This document shows, piece after piece, positions 1-5,520 of a DNA stretch of 5,755 bases (the first letter of the stretch is position 1; every line of letters begins with the position of its first letter). A program made the translations under genes and the position numbers. Under the pieces are notes generated by a model, which saw nothing but the letters and a program-made list of their open reading frames with translations, searched no databases and was not told where the DNA came from. This DNA is from Desulfosarcina sp. (GTDB taxonomy: Bacteria; Desulfobacterota; Desulfobacteria; Desulfobacterales; Desulfosarcinaceae), in assembly GCA_018224455.1 (NCBI GenBank), contig JAGTUY010000205.1:1-5755 (forward strand), written 5' to 3'.

Positions 1-78
1 ATGCTGCTGGCCAAAAAACGGGCCGGCGACCGCCGCCAGTGGATCGAGGAGAGCGGCGATCTGGCGGAGGTGGATTGA
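1..78 (+). CDS. parE: DNA topoisomerase IV subunit B, C-terminal end (partial)
   Basis: Only the last 25 codons and the TGA stop are inside the window, and the frame is open at the left edge. The peptide reads MLLAKKRAGDRRQWIEES and ends GDLAEVD. This matches the typical ParE/GyrB carboxy terminus, where the end of the TOPRIM/C-terminal region has the pattern (M)LL-KKR--DRR-W---- followed by a short acidic tail. ParE is the ATPase subunit that pairs with ParC to form the A2B2 topoisomerase IV, which unlinks daughter chromosomes. The GDLAEVD ending resembles the ParE form more than GyrB, and parC follows on the same strand, which supports ParE. The ATG at base 1 is almost certainly an internal methionine and not the start. 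Confidence 0.87.
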   Translation: MLLAKKRAGDRRQWIEESGDLAEVD

Positions 79-91
79 GCAAGGTGGGTAG

Positions 92-136
92 GTGGAAAGT
101 GGAAGGTATTTAGGGCGGATTCGAGGGGTCGAGGGA
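92..136. repeat. Two short purine-rich tandem duplications
   Basis: GTGGAAA at 92-98 is followed directly by GTGGAAG at 99-105 (unit 7). Further on, TCGAGGGG at 121-128 is followed directly by TCGAGGGA at 129-136 (unit 8). Each pair differs by a single base at its last position. Two copies of a short unit could arise by chance in purine-rich DNA. They are listed because the same spacer carries two further arrays of three copies. Confidence 0.55.
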
Positions 137-144
137 AAAAACGG

Positions 145-174
145 AAGGTCGAATAAGGTCCAAAAAGGTTCGAG
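145..174. repeat. 3 x 10-base degenerate tandem repeat
   Basis: The units are AAGGTCGAAT (145-154), AAGGTCCAAA (155-164) and AAGGTTCGAG (165-174). The first five bases AAGGT are constant with an exact period of 10, and the second half drifts. It lies in the spacer between parE and parC. No function is evident. A 10-base period is close to one DNA helical turn, but the array is too short to read anything into that. Confidence 0.6.
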
Positions 175-221
175 AGGCACAAACGCTATGTTGCGTGTTG
201 ATTGGTTAATTAAAAACCTTT

Positions 222-244
222 CCCATAGCCCATAGCCCATAGCC
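222..244. repeat. 3.3 x 7-base tandem repeat CCCATAG
   Basis: CCCATAG occurs perfectly three times in tandem (222-228, 229-235, 236-242), followed by two more bases of a fourth unit. It lies 64 bases upstream of the parC start, in the AT-rich half of the spacer. A perfect array of this length is a candidate for copy-number variation by slippage. A role in parC expression is possible, but nothing in the sequence demonstrates it. Confidence 0.8.
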
Positions 245-293
245 GATTATCTATACCTAAAGTCACAATAACACAAACGAATGACAAAAAACT

Positions 294-298
294 GAAAG
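294..298 (+). promoter_or_regulatory. Weak ribosome-binding site of parC
   Basis: GAAAG sits 10 bases before the ATG at 309, in an AT-rich leader. It is the only Shine-Dalgarno-like word near this start and is much weaker than those of metF and the thiamine-binding gene. The start at 309 is kept because it leaves only about eight residues more than E. coli ParC. The next in-frame ATG, at 354 (Met16), would shorten the protein to seven residues less than E. coli ParC. Confidence 0.35.
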
Positions 299-308
299 TA
301 TTAATAAT

Positions 309-2606
309 ATGACTACCACCGCTACCCCCATCCGCATCGAGGGTACCGAACGCATGCCGCTGTCGCAGTTTTCCCGGCAGGCCTATCTCGACTACGCCAT
401 GTACGTAATCATGGACCGCGCCCTGCCCCACATCGGTGACGGGCTCAAGCCGGTCCAGCGGCGCATCGTCTATGCCATGAGCGAGCTGGGCCTCAAAGCG
501 TCGTCCAAGCATAAAAAGTCCGCCCGCACCGTGGGCGACGTGCTCGGCAAATTCCACCCCCACGGGGACACGGCCTGCTACGAAGCCATGGTGCTCATGG
601 CCCAGCCCTTTTCCTACCGCTACCCGCTGGTCGACGGCCAGGGGAACTGGGGTGCGCCCGACGACCCCAAGTCCTTTGCCGCCATGCGCTATACCGAAGC
701 CAGGCTTTCCGCTTATGCCGAGGTGCTGCTCGCTGAAATCAGCATGGGAACGGTACAGTGGGTGCCCAATTTCGACGGCACCCTGAAAGAGCCGAGGGTG
801 CTGCCGGCCCGGCTTCCCAACATCCTGCTCAACGGCACCACCGGCATCGCCGTGGGCATGGCCACGGACATCCCGCCCCACAACATTAGGGAGGTCGTCG
901 GCGCCTGCATTCATTTGATCGACAACCCCGACGCTGGTGTCGACGAGTTGTCCATCCACATCCAAGGGCCGGATTACCCATCCGGCGCCGAGATCATCAC
1001 GCCAAAATCGGAAATCATGAACCTGTATCGAACCGGCAAGGGGCTCATCCGCATGCGGGCCACTTTCGAGCTGGAAAACGGCGACATCGTCGTCAATGCC
1101 CTGCCCCACCAGACATCGCCGGCCAAGGTGCTGGAGCAAATCGCCGCCCAGATGAACAAGAAAAAGCTGCCCATGGTGGCGGACCTCAGAGACGAATCGG
1201 ACCACGACGACCCCATCCGCTTGGTCATCGTGCCCCGCTCCAACCGGGTGGACAAGGACGCACTCATGGCGCATCTGTTCGCCACCACGGAAATGGAAAA
1301 AACCTTCCGGGTCAACATGAACATCATCGGCCTGGACCGCAAGCCCGGGGTTAAAGGCCTGGTCAAACTGCTCACCGAGTGGGTTAGTTTTCGTACCCAA
1401 ACTGTCAAGGATCGTTTAGAATTCAGACTTGAAAAAGTCAAAGAGCGCCTGCACATCCTGGATGGGCTGCTGGTGGCCTATCTGAACCTCGACGAGGTCA
1501 TCCACATCATCCGCAGCGAGGATGAACCCAAGCCGGTGCTGATGGCTCGCTTCAACATCTCCGATGCCCAGGCCGAGGCCATCCTTCAACTGCGCCTACG
1601 CAACCTGGCCAAACTGGAGGAGATGAAAATACGATCTGAACGGAAAAGCCTGGACGACGAGCGGCAGTCGCTGGAGACCATCCTGGGATCGCCGGCCAGG
1701 CTCAAGACGCTGATCAAAAAGGAGCTTCGGGCGGATGCCAAAACCCACGGCGACGACCGGCGGACCGCCATCGTCCGGCGCGAGGAGGCCCAGGCCATTT
1801 CCGAAGAGCAGCTGGCCCCGGTCGAGCCGGTGACCGTGATCCTGTCGGCCAACGGGTGGGTGCGGGCCGCCAAGGGACACGAGATCGACCCCGGTGAAGC
1901 GGTATACCGGCCGGGGGACCGCTATCTGAACGCCGCCCGGGGCAGAAGCAACCAGCCGGTGGTTTTTCTGGACTCCACCGGCCGGACCTACAGCTTGTCG
2001 GCTCATACCCTGCCATCGGCCAGGGGCTATGGCGAGCCGCTCACCGGCCGCTTTGTCCTGCCGCCCGGTGCGACCTTCACCGACGTGATCATGGCACCGG
2101 CAGACCACCTCCTGTTGATGGCCAGCGACGCCGGATACGGATTCATCACCCGCTTCGACGACCTGTTGACGCGCAACACCAAAGGCAAGGCCCTGCTCTC
2201 GCTTCCTAAAGGCGCCCTGCCGCTGCGGCCCACGCCTCTGGAAGACCCATCGGCGCATCTGCTGGCCGCCGTCACCAGCGAGGGACGCATGCTGGTCTTT
2301 CCCCTGAACAAACTGCCGGCCATCGCCAAAGGCAAAGGCAACAAGATTATCCAGATCCCGCCCAAGCGGGCCAGGGAGCGCACGGAACTGCTGATCCATT
2401 TAATCATCGTGCCTGAAGAAGGCACCCTGACCATTTTCGCCGGCAAACGGTTTTTTAAGCTGACCTATGGCAACCTCACCCAGTATGTGGGTGAACGCGG
2501 CCGCCGCGGAAAAAAATTGCCCCGGGGTTTCCAGAACGTGGACCACCTGGAGAGCGATGCTCCCGAGCAAGCAACGCTGGCGCTGACGCTCCCACATGAT
2601 GAGTAA
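309..2606 (+). CDS. parC: DNA topoisomerase IV subunit A
   Basis: ParC is the DNA-cleaving and rejoining subunit of topoisomerase IV, a type IIA enzyme that decatenates replicated chromosomes. The 765 residues are close to the 752 of E. coli ParC and align with it nearly end to end. The breakage-reunion domain spans about residues 20-490. It includes KFHPHGD (81-87), the RYTEARL motif with catalytic Tyr128 preceded by Arg127, and GIAVGMATDIPPHN (179-192). The C-terminal DNA-wrapping beta-propeller spans about 505-745, with the E. coli-like words SNQPVVF (547-553) and GKGNKII (675-681). GyrA is less likely, because the tail and the pairing with parE both fit ParC. Thr88 stands where E. coli has Ser80, the quinolone-contact residue, and Glu92 corresponds to Glu84. 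The gene starts 230 bases after parE and is followed at 49 bases by the NUDIX gene. Confidence 0.96.
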   Translation: MTTTATPIRIEGTERMPLSQFSRQAYLDYAMYVIMDRALPHIGDGLKPVQRRIVYAMSELGLKASSKHKKSARTVGDVLGKFHPHGDTACYEAMVLMAQPFSYRYPLVDGQGNWGAPDDPKSFAAMRYTEARLSAYAEVLLAEISMGTVQWVPNFDGTLKEPRVLPARLPNILLNGTTGIAVGMATDIPPHNIREVVGACIHLIDNPDAGVDELSIHIQGPDYPSGAEIITPKSEIMNLYRTGKGLIRMRATFELENGDIVVNALPHQTSPAKVLEQIAAQMNKKKLPMVADLRDESDHDDPIRLVIVPRSNRVDKDALMAHLFATTEMEKTFRVNMNIIGLDRKPGVKGLVKLLTEWVSFRTQTVKDRLEFRLEKVKERLHILDGLLVAYLNLDEVIHIIRSEDEPKPVLMARFNISDAQAEAILQLRLRNLAKLEEMKIRSERKSLDDERQSLETILGSPARLKTLIKKELRADAKTHGDDRRTAIVRREEAQAISEEQLAPVEPVTVILSANGWVRAAKGHEIDPGEAVYRPGDRYLNAARGRSNQPVVFLDSTGRTYSLSAHTLPSARGYGEPLTGRFVLPPGATFTDVIMAPADHLLLMASDAGYGFITRFDDLLTRNTKGKALLSLPKGALPLRPTPLEDPSAHLLAAVTSEGRMLVFPLNKLPAIAKGKGNKIIQIPPKRARERTELLIHLIIVPEEGTLTIFAGKRFFKLTYGNLTQYVGERGRRGKKLPRGFQNVDHLESDAPEQATLALTLPHDE

Positions 2607-2655
2607 ACCTATAAATCAAACCTGACAGGCTGCTAAAGAGGGGCGCTTCACATAA

Positions 2656-3543
2656 ATGACCGTTCAATCCAGCCATCCCGCGACGCCATCTCCGTCGGCC
2701 ACCCTTATTCTCGCTCGTCAGCAAGCAGCGGGGATCGAAATCTATCTGTTGCGCCGCAGCACCGCCAGTAAATTTATGCCGGGCACCTATGTCTTTCCCG
2801 GCGGCAACATGGAAGCCGAAGATATGGATGCCGCCTACTGGAAAAACCACGTGGACCTTCCCGAAGATCAATTGGCCCGGACGCTGGATGGCGATGTGGA
2901 CCAGATGCTGCCCTATGCCGTGGCGGCCATCAGGGAAACCTGGGAGGAGGCCGGGCTTTTGCTGGCCGGTCCCATGCAAGGATTCTCCAGCCCTGAACCG
3001 GTTGCAAAGAACGGCACGCCGTTCACCCGAGCGATACAGGATAGTGGCCTTTGCCTGTCCATCTCCAAGCTGGGGCGATGGCATCACTGGATCACGCCGG
3101 AACTGATGCCGCGACGGTTTGAGACCTATTTTTTTTTAGCGCCTGTCGGGCAGGATCAGCGCTGCCGGCCGGACAACACTGAAACGGTTCATGGCGCCTG
3201 GGCCAATCCCTTGAGAGCGCTCACGGAAAACGACCAGGGCTCGCTGCCGCTGAGCCCGCCGACCCTGGTGACGCTGCACCAGCTGCTGCCCTTTGCCGAT
3301 CTGGAAACCCTGGTGGCCGAAACGCGCAGCCGATCCTGGCCGTCACCCATCATGCCGCGGTTGTGGCCGCTTGGAAAAGGCGCTCTGATCATCGAGCCGT
3401 GGGACCCGGATTACAGCAGTGACGCAGTGACCGTGAACATCGACCGGCTGGAAGCTGACGTCCTGCCGGTGGGTTCGCCTTTTTCACGCCTGTGGCGCCA
3501 TCGGGGCATCTGCCGGCCGGTGAAATGTCAGGGTTTAGACTGA
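2656..3543 (+). CDS. NUDIX hydrolase with a split NUDIX box (NUDT19/RP2p-like)
   Basis: NUDIX enzymes cleave nucleoside diphosphates linked to another group, using a metal held by the NUDIX box. The first half of the box is at FPGGNMEAED (47-56) and the second half is REtWEEAGLL (93-102). They are separated by about 29 residues more than the canonical spacing, and an Asp (56) replaces the usual first Glu. A long insertion between the halves and GG---xxD in the first half are typical of the NUDT19 (RP2p) group, whose mammalian member hydrolyses CoA. A second signature, W-ITPE--PRRFET-FF (145-160), and ETVHGAW (176-182) also match that group. Metal ligands Glu97 and Glu98 are present, so it should be active. 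CoA or acyl-CoA as substrate is inference only. The 295 residues are normal for bacterial members. The start at 2656 has AAGAGGGG 12 bases upstream. The TGA stop is 22 bases before metF, which indicates co-transcription. Confidence 0.88.
   Translation: MTVQSSHPATPSPSATLILARQQAAGIEIYLLRRSTASKFMPGTYVFPGGNMEAEDMDAAYWKNHVDLPEDQLARTLDGDVDQMLPYAVAAIRETWEEAGLLLAGPMQGFSSPEPVAKNGTPFTRAIQDSGLCLSISKLGRWHHWITPELMPRRFETYFFLAPVGQDQRCRPDNTETVHGAWANPLRALTENDQGSLPLSPPTLVTLHQLLPFADLETLVAETRSRSWPSPIMPRLWPLGKGALIIEPWDPDYSSDAVTVNIDRLEADVLPVGSPFSRLWRHRGICRPVKCQGLD
3129..3137. repeat. T9 homopolymer inside the NUDIX gene
   Basis: Nine consecutive T residues span the codons for Tyr158-Phe159-Phe160-Leu161 (TAT TTT TTT TTA). 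The reading frame continues normally through them into conserved sequence, so the gene is intact here. Runs of this length are prone to polymerase or replication slippage, and a one-base change would truncate the protein shortly after the NUDIX box. Confidence 0.9.
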
Positions 3544-3559
3544 AGACAAGGAGGTCTGA
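3540..3559 (+). promoter_or_regulatory. metF ribosome-binding site inside a repeat-like motif
   Basis: AAGGAGG at 3548-3554 is a near-perfect Shine-Dalgarno site 11 bases before the metF ATG at 3566. It is embedded in a 20-base motif that begins CTGAAGAC and ends GGAGGTCTGA. The TGA at 3541-3543 is the NUDIX stop codon. Nearly the same motif (CTGAAAAC then GGAGGTCTGA, lacking two A's) is found at 5126-5143 at the end of metF. Confidence 0.8.
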
Positions 3560-3565
3560 TTTTTC

Positions 3566-5143
3566 ATGCTGCGCGTTTTTCAAACTGACATACTAGACCC
3601 GGAGCAATTCGTCATAACCTTAGAGCTCGTACCCGGGCGGGAATCCACCGGACGGTCGGTGGACACGGTCATGGGTATTGCCAGGGACGCCTTTGCCGAT
3701 GGGCGCGTTTCGGCGGTTTCCATCACCGACAACCCCGGCGGCAATCCGTCGCTGAGTCCCGATGCCATCGGCTATCGGATCTTTTCCATCGGCATGGACG
3801 TCATCGTTCACTTCACCTGCCGTGACATGAACCGCGTCGGTATGGAAAGCCGGGCGCTGCAATTGGCCATGATCGGCATGAAAAACATCCTTGCCCTTAC
3901 CGGCGATTATTCCGGCAAGGGTTTCGGCGGCCAGGGAGCACCGGTGTTCGACCTGGATTCGGTAAACCTGCAGATCATGCTCATGCTGATCAGCAAACGC
4001 GTCAATTCCGCCGGCGACCCTGACGGTTTCTTCACCGGTTGCGCCGTCTCGCCGTTCAAGCAGACCGAAGGGGAAGCTGTGGCCCAGTATGCCAAAATGA
4101 GCCGTAAGGTGGCGGCCGGCGCCCAGTTCGTCATCACCCAGTTGGGTTACGATGTCCGCAAGTTCCACGAGCTGATCGGCATCCAACGGTATATGGACCT
4201 GCAGGTTCCCACCTTGGGATCGGTTTATCTGCTCACCCCCAACGCGGCCCGCATCATGAACCAGGGCCGGGTGCCGGGCGCCGTGGTCACCGACCCGCTC
4301 CTCCGCATGGTGCAGGATGAATGGCAAGACAAGAAACAGGGAAAAGCCGCGGCTATCGAACGGGCAGCCCGCCTCGGGGCGGTACTCCGGGGTCTGGGGT
4401 ACCGGGGCATTCACATCGGCGGCATTCATCGGAACTTTTCCACGGTGGGGATGATTCTGGACCGGATGGCGCAGATCAAAGACGATTGGCAGACGTTTAT
4501 TCCCCAGTTCAACTACCCGCAGCCTGACGGCTTTTACGCCTTTCGGGAAACACCGCCGGATCCGGCCACGTCTCCGGTTTTCGGTCTGAAACCCCAGTCG
4601 GTGCCGGTGGTCGATCGGGTGCTTTATTCGCTGATGCGGCACTCCCACAACCTGTTTTTTAATTTCGATTCACCGTTCGCGTCCGTGTACCAATCGCTCT
4701 GCAAGGCAATGGACAGCGGCATTGGCGGGAGGCTGTTCATGCACCTGGCCGAACATCCCATCAAGCTGATGCTGCTGGGGTGTCTGCAATGCGGCGACTG
4801 CGCCATCCAGCACGTGGGGTTCCTGTGTCCCGAATCGGGATGCCCCAAACATACCCGCAACGGCGCCTGCGGCGGCAGCCATCACGGTATGTGCGAAGTG
4901 AACCCGGACCGGCGATGCGTCTGGTTTCGCGCCCATAACCGGTTGGCGGCGAATGGAAGAATCAGGGAACTGTGTGACGGGTGTGTGCCCCCGCGCATGT
5001 GGGAACTGAATAACACCTCGTCCTGGCTTAATTTTCACCTGCGGCGGGACCATCAGAGCAACGGCAGTGAAATTGCGGGATTCTGCCGCCAGGCCAGCTG
5101 CCGGTTGTTGCCTGAGGACGGAAGTCTGAAAACGGAGGTCTGA
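3566..5143 (+). CDS. metF: 5,10-methylenetetrahydrofolate reductase, MetF–MetV fusion
   Basis: MetF is a TIM-barrel flavoprotein that interconverts methylene- and methyl-tetrahydrofolate in the cytoplasm, for methionine synthesis or the methyl branch of the Wood-Ljungdahl pathway. The reductase domain is about residues 15-325. It shows LELVPGRE with Glu20 at the catalytic Glu28 position of the E. coli enzyme, SITDNPGG (52-59), VHFTCRDMNR (81-90), NILALTGD (107-114, flavin-contacting Asp114) and FVITQLGYD (188-196, substrate Gln192). After a linker, residues about 345-495 form a cysteine-rich MetV-like domain (MTHFR C-terminal family). Its cysteines are C406, C409, C412, C421, C426, C435, C443, C451, C470 and C473, which implies metal or iron-sulfur binding. 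At 525 residues it is far longer than E. coli MetF (about 296). Acetogens usually encode MetF and MetV separately. No Hdr or hydrogenase-type partner genes are visible here, so the electron donor and pathway direction are unknown. The last 11 residues are encoded by a tandem repeat. Confidence 0.92.
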   Translation: MLRVFQTDILDPEQFVITLELVPGRESTGRSVDTVMGIARDAFADGRVSAVSITDNPGGNPSLSPDAIGYRIFSIGMDVIVHFTCRDMNRVGMESRALQLAMIGMKNILALTGDYSGKGFGGQGAPVFDLDSVNLQIMLMLISKRVNSAGDPDGFFTGCAVSPFKQTEGEAVAQYAKMSRKVAAGAQFVITQLGYDVRKFHELIGIQRYMDLQVPTLGSVYLLTPNAARIMNQGRVPGAVVTDPLLRMVQDEWQDKKQGKAAAIERAARLGAVLRGLGYRGIHIGGIHRNFSTVGMILDRMAQIKDDWQTFIPQFNYPQPDGFYAFRETPPDPATSPVFGLKPQSVPVVDRVLYSLMRHSHNLFFNFDSPFASVYQSLCKAMDSGIGGRLFMHLAEHPIKLMLLGCLQCGDCAIQHVGFLCPESGCPKHTRNGACGGSHHGMCEVNPDRRCVWFRAHNRLAANGRIRELCDGCVPPRMWELNNTSSWLNFHLRRDHQSNGSEIAGFCRQASCRLLPEDGSLKTEV

Positions 5144-5153
5144 GGACGGATGG
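5112..5153. repeat. 3 x 14-base tandem repeat spanning the metF stop codon
   Basis: The units are CTGAGGACGGAAGT (5112-5125), CTGAAAACGGAGGT (5126-5139) and CTGAGGACGGATGG (5140-5153), with an exact period of 14 and a few substitutions. Since 14 is not a multiple of three, each unit is read in a different frame. The TGA of the third unit is the metF stop (5141-5143). The array encodes the final residues LPEDGSLKTEV of MetF, which lie outside the conserved domain. Confidence 0.85.
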
Positions 5154-5162
5154 AGGCTGGTT

Positions 5163-5198
5163 TGATTGGTTGAATTGGTTGGATTGGTTTTATTGGAG
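5163..5198. repeat. 4 x 9-base tandem repeat with ATTGG core
   Basis: The units are TGATTGGTT, GAATTGGTT, GGATTGGTT and TTATTGGAG. The ATTGG cores begin at 5165, 5174, 5183 and 5192, exactly nine bases apart (the second unit supplies its core as AATTGG). The two or three bases before each core vary. It begins nine bases after the 14-base array ends, and its last unit runs straight into the ribosome-binding site of the next gene. No open frame or hairpin explains it. Confidence 0.88.
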
Positions 5199-5201
5199 GA
5201 G
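5195..5201 (+). promoter_or_regulatory. Strong ribosome-binding site of the thiamine-binding gene
   Basis: GGAGGAG lies with its GGAGG core seven bases before the ATG at 5207, which is near-ideal spacing and fixes this start. Its first two bases are the final GG of the ATTGG repeat, so the array and the translation signal are fused. Confidence 0.85.
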
Positions 5202-5206
5202 TTGAC

Positions 5207-5512
5207 ATGAACGTGATCGCAGACCTGTGCATCGTGCCTATCGGTGTGGGCGTATCGGTCTCGCCATACATTGCTGCCTGCCAGCGAATTCTCTCGGAAG
5301 CCGGCCTGGACATCAAACTTCACGCCTATGGCACCAACATCGAGGGGGATTGGGATGCGGTGTTTACCGCCATCCGACGCTGCCACGAAGAGATCCATCG
5401 CATGGGGGCACCGCGAATCACCACCACGCTCAAATTCGGAACCCGCACGGACCGGGATCAACACATGGCCGACAAAGTAGATAGCGTCAAGGCCAAGCTC
5501 GATCAAGGTTAA
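5207..5512 (+). CDS. MTH1187-family (Thiamine_BP / UPF0045) small protein
   Basis: This 101-residue soluble protein has no signal peptide or membrane segment. It matches the MTH1187/YkoF-type thiamine-binding family (Thiamine_BP, formerly DUF77), which has a ferredoxin-like alpha/beta fold and usually about 100 residues. Family words are visible in order: ADLCIVPIGVGVSVS near the N terminus (5-19), LHAYGTNIEGDWD (38-50), RCHEEIHRMGAPRI (58-71) and TTLKFGTRTDR (73-83). Related YkoF proteins bind thiamine or its pyrimidine part, but the role of stand-alone members is poorly defined, so ligand binding is inferred from family. No thiamine transport or biosynthesis gene and no TPP riboswitch is seen beside it. 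It starts 63 bases after metF, with two repeat arrays between, and may share its transcript. It ends with TAA and is followed by no clear terminator. Confidence 0.9.
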   Translation: MNVIADLCIVPIGVGVSVSPYIAACQRILSEAGLDIKLHAYGTNIEGDWDAVFTAIRRCHEEIHRMGAPRITTTLKFGTRTDRDQHMADKVDSVKAKLDQG

Positions 5513-5520
5513 CGGATTCG

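Larger units (their letters stand above)
79..308. other. Gene-free parE–parC spacer, repeat-rich
   Basis: These 230 bases contain no plausible gene on either strand. The long minus-strand frame that reaches into it is a shadow of parC. The left half (about 81-175) is strongly purine-rich on the plus strand and the right half (about 200-308) is AT-rich. It holds four different short tandem arrays, listed separately. The AT-rich part could hold a parC promoter, but I found no -35/-10 pair with acceptable match and spacing. No hairpin followed by a T-run marks the end of parE. Confidence 0.8.

Noticed and set aside
195..260. parC promoter (TTGATT as -35; TATACC or TATCTA as -10)
   Set aside because: No pair has a good match at 16-18-base spacing. 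The AT-rich stretch is suggestive only.
210..1400. 396-residue minus-strand ORF opposite parC
   Set aside because: It lies wholly opposite clear parC coding sequence, shows no family resemblance and is rich in H, G, D and V as expected from reading GC-rich codons backwards. It is a shadow frame.
3620..4648. 342-residue minus-strand ORF opposite metF
   Set aside because: It overlaps the conserved reductase domain in antiphase and its composition (H, R, G, D) is typical of a shadow frame. No motif was recognised.
5112..5198. Small CRISPR-like array
   Set aside because: Units are 9 and 14 bases with no spacers, are degenerate and directly tandem, and no cas gene is present.
5112..5206. TPP riboswitch before the thiamine-binding gene
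   Set aside because: CTGAGG words recall part of the THI box, but the conserved CTGAGA and the downstream GATCTGG...CCAGCG elements are absent, and the words are explained by the 14-base repeat.
4670..5506. 278-residue minus-strand ORF across metF end, repeats and the thiamine-binding gene
   Set aside because: It runs antisense to two recognised genes and reads through the 9-base array as a low-complexity NPTNSTNQT stretch, so it is an artefact.
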